Source of the DNA: CAZDDI01 sp964504195
GTDB taxonomy: Bacteria; Chloroflexota; Anaerolineae; B4-G1; SLSP01
NCBI GenBank assembly: GCA_964504195.1
Contig: CAZDDI010000034.1
Coordinates: 1-45,390 of the forward strand
Reading direction: 5' to 3'
DNA: 45,390 nucleotides
Positions within the stretch are counted from its first letter, which is position 1; each line of letters opens with the position of its first letter. Below the pieces are notes generated by a model. The model did no database searches, was not told the origin of the DNA, and worked only from the letters and a program-made list of their open reading frames with translations. This document shows, one piece after another, positions 23,132 to 30,221 of the stretch. The position numbers and the translations under genes are program-made.

Positions 23132-24220
23132 ATGCAGGATACCGAGATTGTCATTCGCCCCATGCAGCCAGAAGAGCAGTCGCAGGTCAGGGAACTGGTA
23201 CGGCGGGCTTTTGCTCCTACGGCACAGATTTTCTTCTCGTGGTCAGGGCCGGTGTTGGTGGCTGAAAAAGACGGTGACTTGTTGGGCGGGATTGTCTTGA
23301 AGGTTTTTCCGTTGCCTGGCGGGCGGAAGGGCGGGTTGGTGGCCTGGGTTTTTGCCGATCCGGATGCGCGCCGGTTGGGTGTTGGGCGGGCGTTGGTCGA
23401 AGGCGGCGTGGATTATTTCAATGCGGCAGGCTGTGACGAAATTTTTGCCTGTGTTGATGGCTATAACGCCAGTTCGGCCAAGCTTTTCGCTACACGCGGC
23501 TTCTCTATCCTTTCACCAGGAGAGCAGTTTCGTCGTTACGGCTGGCAAACGCTGACGGTCTGGTGGCGCGCCGTTTACTTTGCCAATGTGGGACATTTCC
23601 TCTGGACACGTCCACCGGAGGCCACTTCCGATAGCGCAGGGCTGCAATGGTGGGGGACCTGGCTGCTCAACTTACTTTTTGGCTGGTTAGCGGTCTGGCG
23701 ATTGCACGGCTTCCGTGGATTTGACGCGACAGCACTATTGGCCCTTCCGGTAGCGCTGTTATTGCTGTTGGGCGCGCGCTATCTTGCCATGCGCGGCGCG
23801 GCGATGGCACAGGGGTTGCAAGTCCGCTATCGCACATGGGAGTCTACGCTCCCGATCACTCTGTTGTTAGCAGTGTTCTTCGGGGGGCTTTTCCCCACCC
23901 CCGGCAGTCTCTATCCCCGAGTTCATCACTGGCAATACCGGGAACTGTTACCGAAATTGGGGCGGATGGCGCTGGCGGGGACCCTGGCGGTGCTGTTGCT
24001 CACTTGGGGGGCCTGGGGGTTGCGCGAGTTTGCCGGATTAGGAAGTCAGATGCAAGACTGGTTGGGGTATGTTTTGTTTGCTGGCATGCCGCTTTCGCTA
24101 GTGGATACACTCTTTGTCTTCTTTCCTTTTGGCAGTTTCAACGGGCGACGTGTCCGGGATTGGAATCGTGTAATCTGGATATTGCTGGCTTTGGCGGCGC
24201 TGGGGCTGCTGTGGATTTGA
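23132..24220 (+). CDS. GNAT acetyltransferase domain fused to a polytopic membrane domain
   Basis: The 362-aa protein has two parts. Residues 1-150 are a GNAT fold: IVIRPMQPEEQSQVRELVRR, then WVFADPDARRLGVGRALVEG, whose RRLGVG is the acetyl-CoA pyrophosphate loop (R/Q-x-x-G-x-G/A). Residues about 175-362 contain five to six membrane helices, with a loop FPTPGSLYPRVHHWQYRELL and a C-terminal FPFGSFNGRRVRDWNRVIW. The last element recalls the LDG region of site-2-protease-like membrane proteins, but no HExxH was seen, so no protease activity is claimed. The ATG at 23132 follows AAGGAGGGAACTT and is preferred to the GTG at 23108. The acceptor substrate is unknown. The gene stands alone between two inverted repeats. 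Confidence 0.75.
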   Translation: MQDTEIVIRPMQPEEQSQVRELVRRAFAPTAQIFFSWSGPVLVAEKDGDLLGGIVLKVFPLPGGRKGGLVAWVFADPDARRLGVGRALVEGGVDYFNAAGCDEIFACVDGYNASSAKLFATRGFSILSPGEQFRRYGWQTLTVWWRAVYFANVGHFLWTRPPEATSDSAGLQWWGTWLLNLLFGWLAVWRLHGFRGFDATALLALPVALLLLLGARYLAMRGAAMAQGLQVRYRTWESTLPITLLLAVFFGGLFPTPGSLYPRVHHWQYRELLPKLGRMALAGTLAVLLLTWGAWGLREFAGLGSQMQDWLGYVLFAGMPLSLVDTLFVFFPFGSFNGRRVRDWNRVIWILLALAALGLLWI

Positions 24221-24277
24221 AGGCTGTTTATCAAAAGCATATCTTAATCCACCAGAGCAAAGAAGAACTCAATGTCA

Positions 24278-24435
24278 TCAAGTTAAGACCTGGCAGGTTG
24301 CGCATAAATTGGGTGGGGGTAGTATTTTACCGGTGAATAACGATGTTTTGTAGGCATAAGGCCTTGAAACCTGCCAGGTCTATTCAAGTTAAGACCTGGC
24401 AGGTTTCACACAAATTGGGTGGGGTAGCATTTTAC
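24278..24435 (+). repeat. Right inverted repeat and two direct repeats (GACCTGGCAGG family)
   Basis: Segment 24319-24384 is the right arm of the inverted repeat at 23041-23106. It is framed by two direct copies of a 53-bp unit, 24278-24330 and 24383-24435 (CAAGTTAAGACCTGGCAGG ... AAATTGGGTGGGG ... ATTTTAC), about 85 percent alike. AAACCTGCCAGGTC at 24368 and GACCTGGCAGGTTT at 24393 can pair as a 14-bp hairpin. No gene is present. Confidence 0.8.
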
Positions 24436-24449
24436 TTATGTGTCAATGT

Positions 24450-24479
24450 CATAAAAACACTTCCAAATGTGTTTTTATG
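24450..24479 (-). terminator. Intrinsic terminator of the SPFH-lectin operon
   Basis: A perfect 11-bp stem (24450-24460 with 24469-24479, loop of 8) with A/T-rich arms overlaps the lectin stop codon. The T-rich arm on the minus strand is followed by GACATTG only, so the efficiency is uncertain. Confidence 0.6.
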
Positions 24480-24960
24480 GGGTGACTGTAGGCCGGGTGA
24501 CAGTGATTTCCACTTCAACGTACCCACGATTGTCACTCAGAACATCGTCATTGATGCGCATGTAGAGCATTCCGCTGTTGATGACGGTGTAATTTCCCCC
24601 ACGTCCCACGACAAAGGGCGTGCCATCTTCCCCGTAGCGGCCAATCAGGATGCCGCCTTGAACATAGGGCACCGGATAAAAATCCGGTGCCGGGTAGCGC
24701 GCGTGGCCCTCTGGCCCGTGAAATTCATCGGGCGTATAGAGCCATTCGCCACGTGCGCGTAGATAGAGCCGATCTCCGCGCTGTACTTGCACCCCCGTGC
24801 TTTGCCAATCCCGGTATGCATAGATGCGCGGTTGAGCCAGCGCGCCTTGCGATTGTGGTTTGAGCGCCCCCTTGTTGAGCAATAGCCCGCTCAAGCCCAT
24901 CAAAATTACACACCCACTTAACACCAACCAGCTCATGTAGATGATAGTTCGTTTTGTCAT
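24475..24960 (-). CDS. Exported lectin-like protein (PA-IL/LecA-like fold)
   Basis: A 161-aa protein with one N-terminal hydrophobic segment (about 5-28, signal peptide or anchor) and one beta-rich domain. The domain starts AYRDWQSTGVQVQRGDRLYL, contains LRARGEWLYTPDEFHGPEGH with GILIGRYG, and ends LYMRINDDVLSDNRGYVEVE. This succession follows the galactose-binding lectin LecA (PA-IL) of Pseudomonas, including the region IND..DNRG that corresponds to the calcium and sugar site. Sugar binding is inferred and not certain. GGGAGGGAGGCT precedes the ATG. It lies 86 bases behind the SPFH gene on the same strand, probably in one operon. Confidence 0.7.
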   Translation of the reverse strand: MTKRTIIYMSWLVLSGCVILMGLSGLLLNKGALKPQSQGALAQPRIYAYRDWQSTGVQVQRGDRLYLRARGEWLYTPDEFHGPEGHARYPAPDFYPVPYVQGGILIGRYGEDGTPFVVGRGGNYTVINSGMLYMRINDDVLSDNRGYVEVEITVTRPTVTP

Positions 24961-25046
24961 AGCCTCCCTCCCCTGAGAATCAGCGCGTCAGCAAAAAAGA
25001 GCTTCGCGCCTGCGTCCTGTCACGAGGTAAACTCTCGCGCGTGCGC

Positions 25047-25979
25047 TCATGGGGTGGTGCGTAGTTCGAAAGTGGGGGCATTTTCGCCACTGATGACCCA
25101 TTTGCTGTTCTCGCGCAGCGCCTCCGCCATAAGTACCTGGATGTACTGCTCGCCCAGAGACCCGGCGACTTGTAGCTCGCCCAGCAATGTGCGGACAGCT
25201 TCCTGTTGCGCGGCGGTGGTTAGCGCGATACGCTGCGCATCGGCTTGGGCCAGCGTGGTGATTTGATACGCGCTCGCGTCCGTGGTGCGCTGCGCGGCAT
25301 AGTACTCGGCATCGGCTTGGGTGCGCCGTTGGGCGGCTTCGGCTTGCGCCTGCTGTTGGCGCTCGCCAGCCACCATGCGATCTGTGATTGCCTCCAACAC
25401 TTCTCTGGGTGGCATCGCGTTTTGAATCTGCACGGTGATGAATTGCACGCCGTACTGTTCCTCTTTTTCGCGTAAGGCCTGCATGACGTGCAGATTCATC
25501 CCGTTGCGATCCCGCATCACCTCAGCCATCGGCTTCGTGTTGATGACATCCCTGAGCCGGCCTTGTGCGAATTCAAAAACGATGCGCTCCGGGTCATCCA
25601 CCTCCAGCGCGTACCGTTCCGGGTTGATGACACGGTAGGTGTATTGCAGTGAAACATCCATCGTGACATCGTCCGCCGTCATAGCCTGGATGCTGTCCAC
25701 ATAGCCCAGGCGTTCGTTCACCCGCACAATAATGACCGTGTCTACCAGCGGAATTTGGATGTGCCAGCCGGGTTCTTGCACGCTGAGGAAGCGTCCGCCG
25801 CGCAAGTGTAATCCCCGCTCGTAGGCGTGAATTTTGTAAATTGCGGCCCGGCCGATGACCGTCAAAATTGCTAGTAATATCGCGGCAGCCAGGAACACCA
25901 CGGCCATCTTGAAAAGGCGTTCCAATGCGTCAGGGCGCGTCTTGTGCGGAGTCTGTGATTCCACCATCGTTTGAGACAT
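25047..25979 (-). CDS. SPFH/band 7 membrane protein (HflC/HflK-like)
   Basis: A 310-aa membrane-anchored protein with a single N-terminal helix (about 25-48) followed by the SPFH (band 7) domain: YERGLHLRGGRFLSVQEPGWHIQIPLVDTV, then VSLQYTYRVINPERYALEVDDPE. Residues about 200-270 form an Ala/Gln-rich coiled coil (QQQAQAEAAQRRTQADAEYY) typical of the oligomerising C-terminal part. Such proteins form large ring scaffolds in the membrane and often regulate proteases or microdomains. No FtsH or NfeD gene is adjacent. AGGAGGAAAGAA precedes the ATG. The promoter region contains a palindromic operator candidate. Confidence 0.88.
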   Translation of the reverse strand: MSQTMVESQTPHKTRPDALERLFKMAVVFLAAAILLAILTVIGRAAIYKIHAYERGLHLRGGRFLSVQEPGWHIQIPLVDTVIIVRVNERLGYVDSIQAMTADDVTMDVSLQYTYRVINPERYALEVDDPERIVFEFAQGRLRDVINTKPMAEVMRDRNGMNLHVMQALREKEEQYGVQFITVQIQNAMPPREVLEAITDRMVAGERQQQAQAEAAQRRTQADAEYYAAQRTTDASAYQITTLAQADAQRIALTTAAQQEAVRTLLGELQVAGSLGEQYIQVLMAEALRENSKWVISGENAPTFELRTTP

Positions 25980-26046
25980 TTCTTTCCTCCTATGGATTCG
26001 TATGTGTGTAAGCGAAAAGGCCGGTAGCCCTTGCGCATACAGGTTG

Positions 26047-26091
26047 ATTGTAGCAGGAGGAAAGGGGTAAGTCTACTGTAGGAATCTACAG
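26047..26091 (-). promoter_or_regulatory. SPFH operon promoter with abutting palindromic operator
   Basis: On the minus strand the -10 is TACAAT (26047-26052), the spacer is 17 bp, and the -35 is a poor TAGACT (26070-26075). Immediately upstream lies the perfect inverted repeat CTGTAGGAATCTACAG (26076-26091; 6-bp arms, 4-bp centre). A dyad abutting a weak -35 is the geometry expected for an activator. The nearest candidate is the response regulator encoded 30 bases away. Confidence 0.6.
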
Positions 26092-26120
26092 GTTTTTGCT
26101 GGATGCTGGTGGGGTGCTGT

Positions 26121-26756
26121 TTATTGTCTGTCCAGATGTTCTGTTGCCCACATAGCGGCCTCAACGCGGGAGATAGCGTTGAGTTTGCGGAGGATATTGC
26201 TGACATGAAAGTCGCAAGTGCGGACGGTGATATGCAGCGTGGCAGCGATCTCTTTGTTGCTCAGCCCGGCAGCGATATGCTGGAGCACTTCTTGCTCACG
26301 TTCGGTGAGGCTTTCGCGTACCTGGGAGACTTCGGATTGCCAGCGAGCAATGCGCCCTTGTTGGGAAGAAGTCCAAAGGGGTTGTCCGCCAGCAGCACTG
26401 CGCACCGCTGCGGCGATTTGACCGGGGGCCTCGTTTTTGAGCAGATAGCCCAGCGCGCCGGATTCAGCCATCCCGGCAAGGTAGCGAGAATCATCATAAG
26501 CTGAAAGCGCGATGACGCGCGTAGGTAGCGCGTGCCGACGTATTTCAGCAGCCACAGCGACCCCATCCAGTGTGGGCAGCTGGCAATCCAGCACCGCAAC
26601 ATCCGGGCGCAACTCGGCGGCTTGCTCCAGCGCGGTTTGCCCGTCGGCGGCCTCAGCGATGACGGTAATATCTGATTCGTGATCCAACAACACGCGCAGC
26701 CCTACCCGCAGCGTGGGATGATCGTCAGCCAGTAGAACGCGGATAGGGGAAATCAT
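26121..26756 (-). CDS. NarL/FixJ-type response regulator (LuxR HTH)
   Basis: A 211-aa two-component response regulator. The receiver domain has the acidic pair DD at 11-12, the phosphoacceptor Asp57 in VAVLDCQL, Ser at about 85 (ALSAYDD) and Lys107 (YLLKNEA). The LuxR-type output domain spans about 145-211 with LTEREQEVLQHIAAGLSNKE and IRKL-like recognition helix VRTCDFHVSNILRKL. All phosphorylation residues are kept, but no histidine kinase lies in the window. The ATG at 26756 forms ATGA with the stop of the upstream gene and follows AGGAGACGCC, so it replaces a longer reading starting at 26801. Translational coupling ties it to the phosphatase-fold gene. Confidence 0.92.
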   Translation of the reverse strand: MISPIRVLLADDHPTLRVGLRVLLDHESDITVIAEAADGQTALEQAAELRPDVAVLDCQLPTLDGVAVAAEIRRHALPTRVIALSAYDDSRYLAGMAESGALGYLLKNEAPGQIAAAVRSAAGGQPLWTSSQQGRIARWQSEVSQVRESLTEREQEVLQHIAAGLSNKEIAATLHITVRTCDFHVSNILRKLNAISRVEAAMWATEHLDRQ

Positions 26757-27781
26757 GGCGTCTCCTGTAGCGGCAAGGACAAATTGGTAATCAAATAACA
26801 ATGATCGGATGTGCCCTCACAAGCAACCCTGGCCGTATGTGTTGTGAAATGTGTGGAATGAAACAAGTAATCAAGACGCACAAAAGGGCCAGGGATAGAG
26901 AATCTGCCCATGTGTAGTCCGTAAGGGAAAGTAAACCCAAACCCGCGTCCGGCTTTGACAAAGGCATCCTGGTAAGTATAAGTGAGGGTTTTGTAGGCTG
27001 GAGAATGTTCGTGCATATTGAAATCCCCTACAATTATTACAGGTTGCAAAAGTGCCACGCTTCGGGCAACCACATCTTGCATCTGAATAGCCACACTTTC
27101 GTCATACAGACCGATTGGAATCCAACTTTGGCCCAGCCAAGCTAATCCGGGGGGTTCCGGATGTACCGCAAAAAGGTGGATGGGCATACTGTTGATTACG
27201 ATGATGGCGTGCAGTGCCGCTCGCCCGTCTCCCGCAGGCTGGAACCATTCCGCTGTGGTGATGGGATGATAGGAAAAAAGCATAATGTCAGCCAGGTCTG
27301 TTTCTGGGAACACATACTCATAGGTTTCATTCAGCGTTTGCCGTAGTGCAGACGCAGTTGTAAGCGTTGCTTCTTGCACAACAACTATATCGGCGCGTTC
27401 TGCTGTAATAGCAGCGCTTAATGAGTCTGGATTTCCCCGTTCATAACCCAGGTTGAAGGTCATAACTTGAAGCGTATTTGTTGTGACCTGGGTTATTCTA
27501 GGCCGTGGTAAAAAACGTGGAGCGTAAAACATCAGGAAACTAGCTAATGCGATCAAGTTAAGGAGGATACTTATTCGGGAACGTCTCCATACAGCTAAAG
27601 TGAGCGAAACTGGTAACAGACTATGCCAAAACGGGTAAAACACGCTTAACAAAGCCAGGGAAGGCAGGCGTGTATGGGGCAGAGTTTGAAAGGCAAGAAT
27701 AATCAAAAAAGTTGCATAGCCGCTACTTGGTAAGATGGCTAACAGTTCTTTGTGGCGTGGATAAATTTTTACCAAGACCAT
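26753..27781 (-). CDS. Membrane-anchored endonuclease/exonuclease/phosphatase-fold protein
   Basis: A 342-aa protein with three hydrophobic helices at the N-terminus (about 18-37, 42-62 and 72-92) and an EEP catalytic domain from about residue 105. The catalytic series is complete: MTFNLGY (Asn), VVVQEATL (Glu), FAVHPEP (His), VGDFNMH (Asp, Asn), RLDYLF and TSDHCYL (terminal Asp-His). The domain should face outside (inference from three helices). Relatives hydrolyse phosphodiesters in DNA, RNA, sphingolipids or inositol phosphates; the substrate cannot be told. It follows pxpC after 8 bases and overlaps the response regulator by 4. Confidence 0.83.
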   Translation of the reverse strand: MVLVKIYPRHKELLAILPSSGYATFLIILAFQTLPHTRLPSLALLSVFYPFWHSLLPVSLTLAVWRRSRISILLNLIALASFLMFYAPRFLPRPRITQVTTNTLQVMTFNLGYERGNPDSLSAAITAERADIVVVQEATLTTASALRQTLNETYEYVFPETDLADIMLFSYHPITTAEWFQPAGDGRAALHAIIVINSMPIHLFAVHPEPPGLAWLGQSWIPIGLYDESVAIQMQDVVARSVALLQPVIIVGDFNMHEHSPAYKTLTYTYQDAFVKAGRGFGFTFPYGLHMGRFSIPGPFVRLDYLFHSTHFTTHTARVACEGTSDHCYLITNLSLPLQETP

Positions 27782-27789
27782 TCTCTCTG

Positions 27790-28677
27790 TTAAGCAGTAC
27801 GCATTACATCCAATGCAAAACGTACCTTATCCCCTGGCACGCATTGCGCCAGCAGCGGCAAATCGGCCTGGATGACAACGGCAATTTTGGGATAGCCGCC
27901 GGTGGTTTGATGATCAGCAAGCATGATGATAGGCTGCCCGGAGGGCGGAACTTGTACGCTCCCGGCAACCACGCCATCGGAAACAATTTCTTGCGCGCTG
28001 CGATGTGCCAGCGGCGTCCCCTGCAATCGTGCGCCCATCCGGTCAGAGGTCGAGGTGAGTGTGTACGCGCTGGTGAGGAAGGTGTGCAGCGCGTCGGGTG
28101 TGAAGGCGTCATCCTGTGGGCCGAGGCGCACGCGCAACGTGGGCGTTGCGGTATAAGCCGGGCGATCGGCGCGCGGCCATGCTTGCCCGGCGCGTTCGAG
28201 CAGCCCGCCAGGGGGGGGGTAACACGGCAACCGGTCGCCTGCAAGTAGCGCGCGCCCGTCAAGACCACCACACCTACCCGGCAGATAAGTCGCCTGCGAA
28301 CCTAAAAACTCCGGTAGCGCCAGTCCGCCGGAAACGGCGAGATAGGCGCGCGCGCCGCTGCGGCGCTCCCCAAAATGGAGGCTTTGCCCGGCGCGCAGTA
28401 GACAGGCGTGCCAGGTGGGGACAGGTAAGCTCCCAATCCACAACGCAAATTCCGCGCCACATACAGCGACGAGGCAGGTGTGTGTGGCGCGGAGTGTAGG
28501 CCCGATAAGCGTAATTTCCAGTCCGGCAGCGGTCGGGACATTGCCTACCAGACTGTTGGCAGCCTGGAACGCGACCCTATCCAGTGGCCCGGAGGGTGGA
28601 AAGCCGTAACGCAGATACCCCACCCGTCCGCCATCTTGCACGGTTGTCAGTAGCCCCGGTTCGATAACTTCAAGCAT
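27790..28677 (-). CDS. pxpC: 5-oxoprolinase subunit C (biotin-carboxylase-like, KipA family)
   Basis: PxpC works with PxpA and PxpB in ATP-dependent hydrolysis of 5-oxo-L-proline to glutamate. Family motifs are VIEPGLLTTVQDGGRVGY at the N-terminus, YGFPPSGPLDRVAFQAANSL, STSDRMGARLQG and IMLADHQTTGGYPKIAVV. The length of 295 aa is typical. GGTGTGGG stands before the ATG at 28677; a GTG at 28689 overlaps the pxpB stop (GTGA) and is the alternative start. The gene sits between pxpB and the membrane EEP gene. Confidence 0.93.
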   Translation of the reverse strand: MLEVIEPGLLTTVQDGGRVGYLRYGFPPSGPLDRVAFQAANSLVGNVPTAAGLEITLIGPTLRATHTCLVAVCGAEFALWIGSLPVPTWHACLLRAGQSLHFGERRSGARAYLAVSGGLALPEFLGSQATYLPGRCGGLDGRALLAGDRLPCYPPPGGLLERAGQAWPRADRPAYTATPTLRVRLGPQDDAFTPDALHTFLTSAYTLTSTSDRMGARLQGTPLAHRSAQEIVSDGVVAGSVQVPPSGQPIIMLADHQTTGGYPKIAVVIQADLPLLAQCVPGDKVRFALDVMRTA

Positions 28678-28685
28678 CCCACACC

Positions 28686-29330
28686 TCACACGGCCTTGAA
28701 GCGCACGCGATCCCCCGCTTGTAACAAGCAGGGCTCATCGCGGGTCGGATCGAAGAGGGGGAGCATGGTGCGCCCGATGACCTGCCACCCACCAGGGGTG
28801 GGCAGCGCATAGACGCCGGTCTGTGCGCCTGCAATGCCCACACTTCCCGGCGCGATGCGCGTGCGCGGCGTCGCCAGCCGTGGCGTTTCGAGCGTGGGGT
28901 CGAGACCCAATAGATAGGCGAAGCCCGGAGCAAAGCCCAGCATTGCAACCTGATAGAGGGGTGCGCTATGGCGGCGGACAACTTCAGCGGGGGTAAGCCC
29001 GCAGTGAGTCGCGACCTGCGCCAGGTTTGGGCCGGCCTCACCGCCATATTGCACGGGGATTTCGACTTGTCGCCCGGCAAGGAGGGGCGCTTCGTCCAAC
29101 GATTCCAGAGCGTGTTCCAGTCCCTGCTTAACCTCGGTGATATACTGGGGATCGTAACAAACCAGCAGCGAGCGATAGGTGGGGACGGTTTCGCGCAGGC
29201 CGGTGAACGGCGCGTGCGCCAGGGCCGCTGCCAGCGCATGGACGCGCGCATTGAGTGCAATATCCACCCGGTCGCCAAATTCCACGGTGAAGGTGGCCTC
29301 ACCCACTGGAAGAATGCGCGGATAGTTCAC
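28686..29330 (-). CDS. pxpB: 5-oxoprolinase subunit B (KipI family)
   Basis: The 214-aa product shows the family sequence: VEFGDRVDIALNARVHALA near the start, IPVQYGGEAGPNLAQVA in the centre, and MLGFAPGFAYLLGLDP followed by PRTRIAPGSVGIAGAQTGVY, then TPGGWQVIGRT. It acts with PxpC in the 5-oxoproline ATPase. Translation is coupled to pxpA by an ATGA overlap. Confidence 0.94.
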   Translation of the reverse strand: MNYPRILPVGEATFTVEFGDRVDIALNARVHALAAALAHAPFTGLRETVPTYRSLLVCYDPQYITEVKQGLEHALESLDEAPLLAGRQVEIPVQYGGEAGPNLAQVATHCGLTPAEVVRRHSAPLYQVAMLGFAPGFAYLLGLDPTLETPRLATPRTRIAPGSVGIAGAQTGVYALPTPGGWQVIGRTMLPLFDPTRDEPCLLQAGDRVRFKAV

Positions 29331-30103
29331 GCCGGCAACACCTCGGAAAGGGACGCCAAAACAACCCCCGCCTTTTTGAGAGCCGTGCGCAACTGCGCTG
29401 CGATCTTGGGGGCGCTTGGTGTGTCACCATGCACACAGAGCGTATCCACCCGCAGGGGGAGGGTTTTTTGATAGATGGTGTCTACTTCACTCCGCGTCAC
29501 TATCCGGACGGCGCGGGCGGCGGCCTCTGCCGGGTCGAGGATCAGCGCAGCCGGATGGCTACGGGGGAGCAGTGTCCCGTCAGGCTGATAAGCACGGTCG
29601 GCAAAGCCCTCACGGGCTACGCGTAAGCCCTGGCTGCGCGCTGCCAGTTCCAGCGCTGAGCCAGACAGCGCCATAACGATAAGATTGGCATCGAAGGCCG
29701 CGATGGCGCGAACTACAGCGGCAGCGATGTCGTTATCGCGCGCGGCGTCATTGTAGAGTGCGCCGTGGGGCTTCACATGCACCAGCGAAGTTCCAGCCGC
29801 CTGCGTAAATCCTGCCAACGCCCCCAACTGGTAGATGATGTAAGCTTCCAGTTCTGCCGGAGCGAGCTGCATCGCGCGCCGTCCAAACCCCTGCAAATCA
29901 GGATAGCCAGGATGCGCACCAATGGCAACACCATAATGCGCTGCTTGTTCAACGGTTTGGCGCATCACGACGGGATCGCCCGCGTGCAGGCCGCAGGCGA
30001 CGTTGGCCGAGGTAATCAGGCGCAACATCGCCGCGTCATTGCCTAGTTCGTAGCGTCCGAAGCTCTCACCCAGGTCGCAGTTTATGTCTATGCGTGTAGT
30101 CAC
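29327..30103 (-). CDS. pxpA: 5-oxoprolinase subunit A (LamB/YcsF family)
   Basis: PxpA (258 aa) completes the 5-oxoprolinase complex. Diagnostic motifs are IDINCDLGESFGRYELG, SANVACGLHAGDPVVM, GAHPGYPDLQGFGRR and VHVKPHGALYNDAARD. The start codon is GTG at 30103, preceded by AAAGGAAACTT; the protein then begins four residues before the conserved DINCDLGE. It is the first gene of the operon pxpA-pxpB-pxpC-EEP-response regulator. No clear promoter was identified in the short upstream gap. Confidence 0.95.
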   Translation of the reverse strand: MTTRIDINCDLGESFGRYELGNDAAMLRLITSANVACGLHAGDPVVMRQTVEQAAHYGVAIGAHPGYPDLQGFGRRAMQLAPAELEAYIIYQLGALAGFTQAAGTSLVHVKPHGALYNDAARDNDIAAAVVRAIAAFDANLIVMALSGSALELAARSQGLRVAREGFADRAYQPDGTLLPRSHPAALILDPAEAAARAVRIVTRSEVDTIYQKTLPLRVDTLCVHGDTPSAPKIAAQLRTALKKAGVVLASLSEVLPA

Positions 30104-30124
30104 AAGTTTCCTTTGATAAGAGTC

Positions 30125-30151
30125 GTAGCGCGAAGCAACGTCCCGCGCTAC
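30125..30151 (-). terminator. Hairpin between pstB-like gene and pxpA
   Basis: An 8-bp GC stem GTAGCGCG (30125-30132) pairs with 30144-30151 in the gap between the two minus-strand units. On the plus strand it is followed by ATTTTTGTT. It is a plausible 3' end signal for the thioredoxin-pstB unit. Confidence 0.5.
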
Positions 30152-30221
30152 ATTTTTGTTCTTGTTGGTGAATCACTGGTTCATGGGGACTTCCCAGAAA
30201 CCATGAGAATTACAAAATATT

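Noticed and set aside
24450..24479. Hairpin as part of the neighbouring direct repeats
   Set aside because: It lies outside the repeat units and its position at the lectin stop codon is explained by a terminator.
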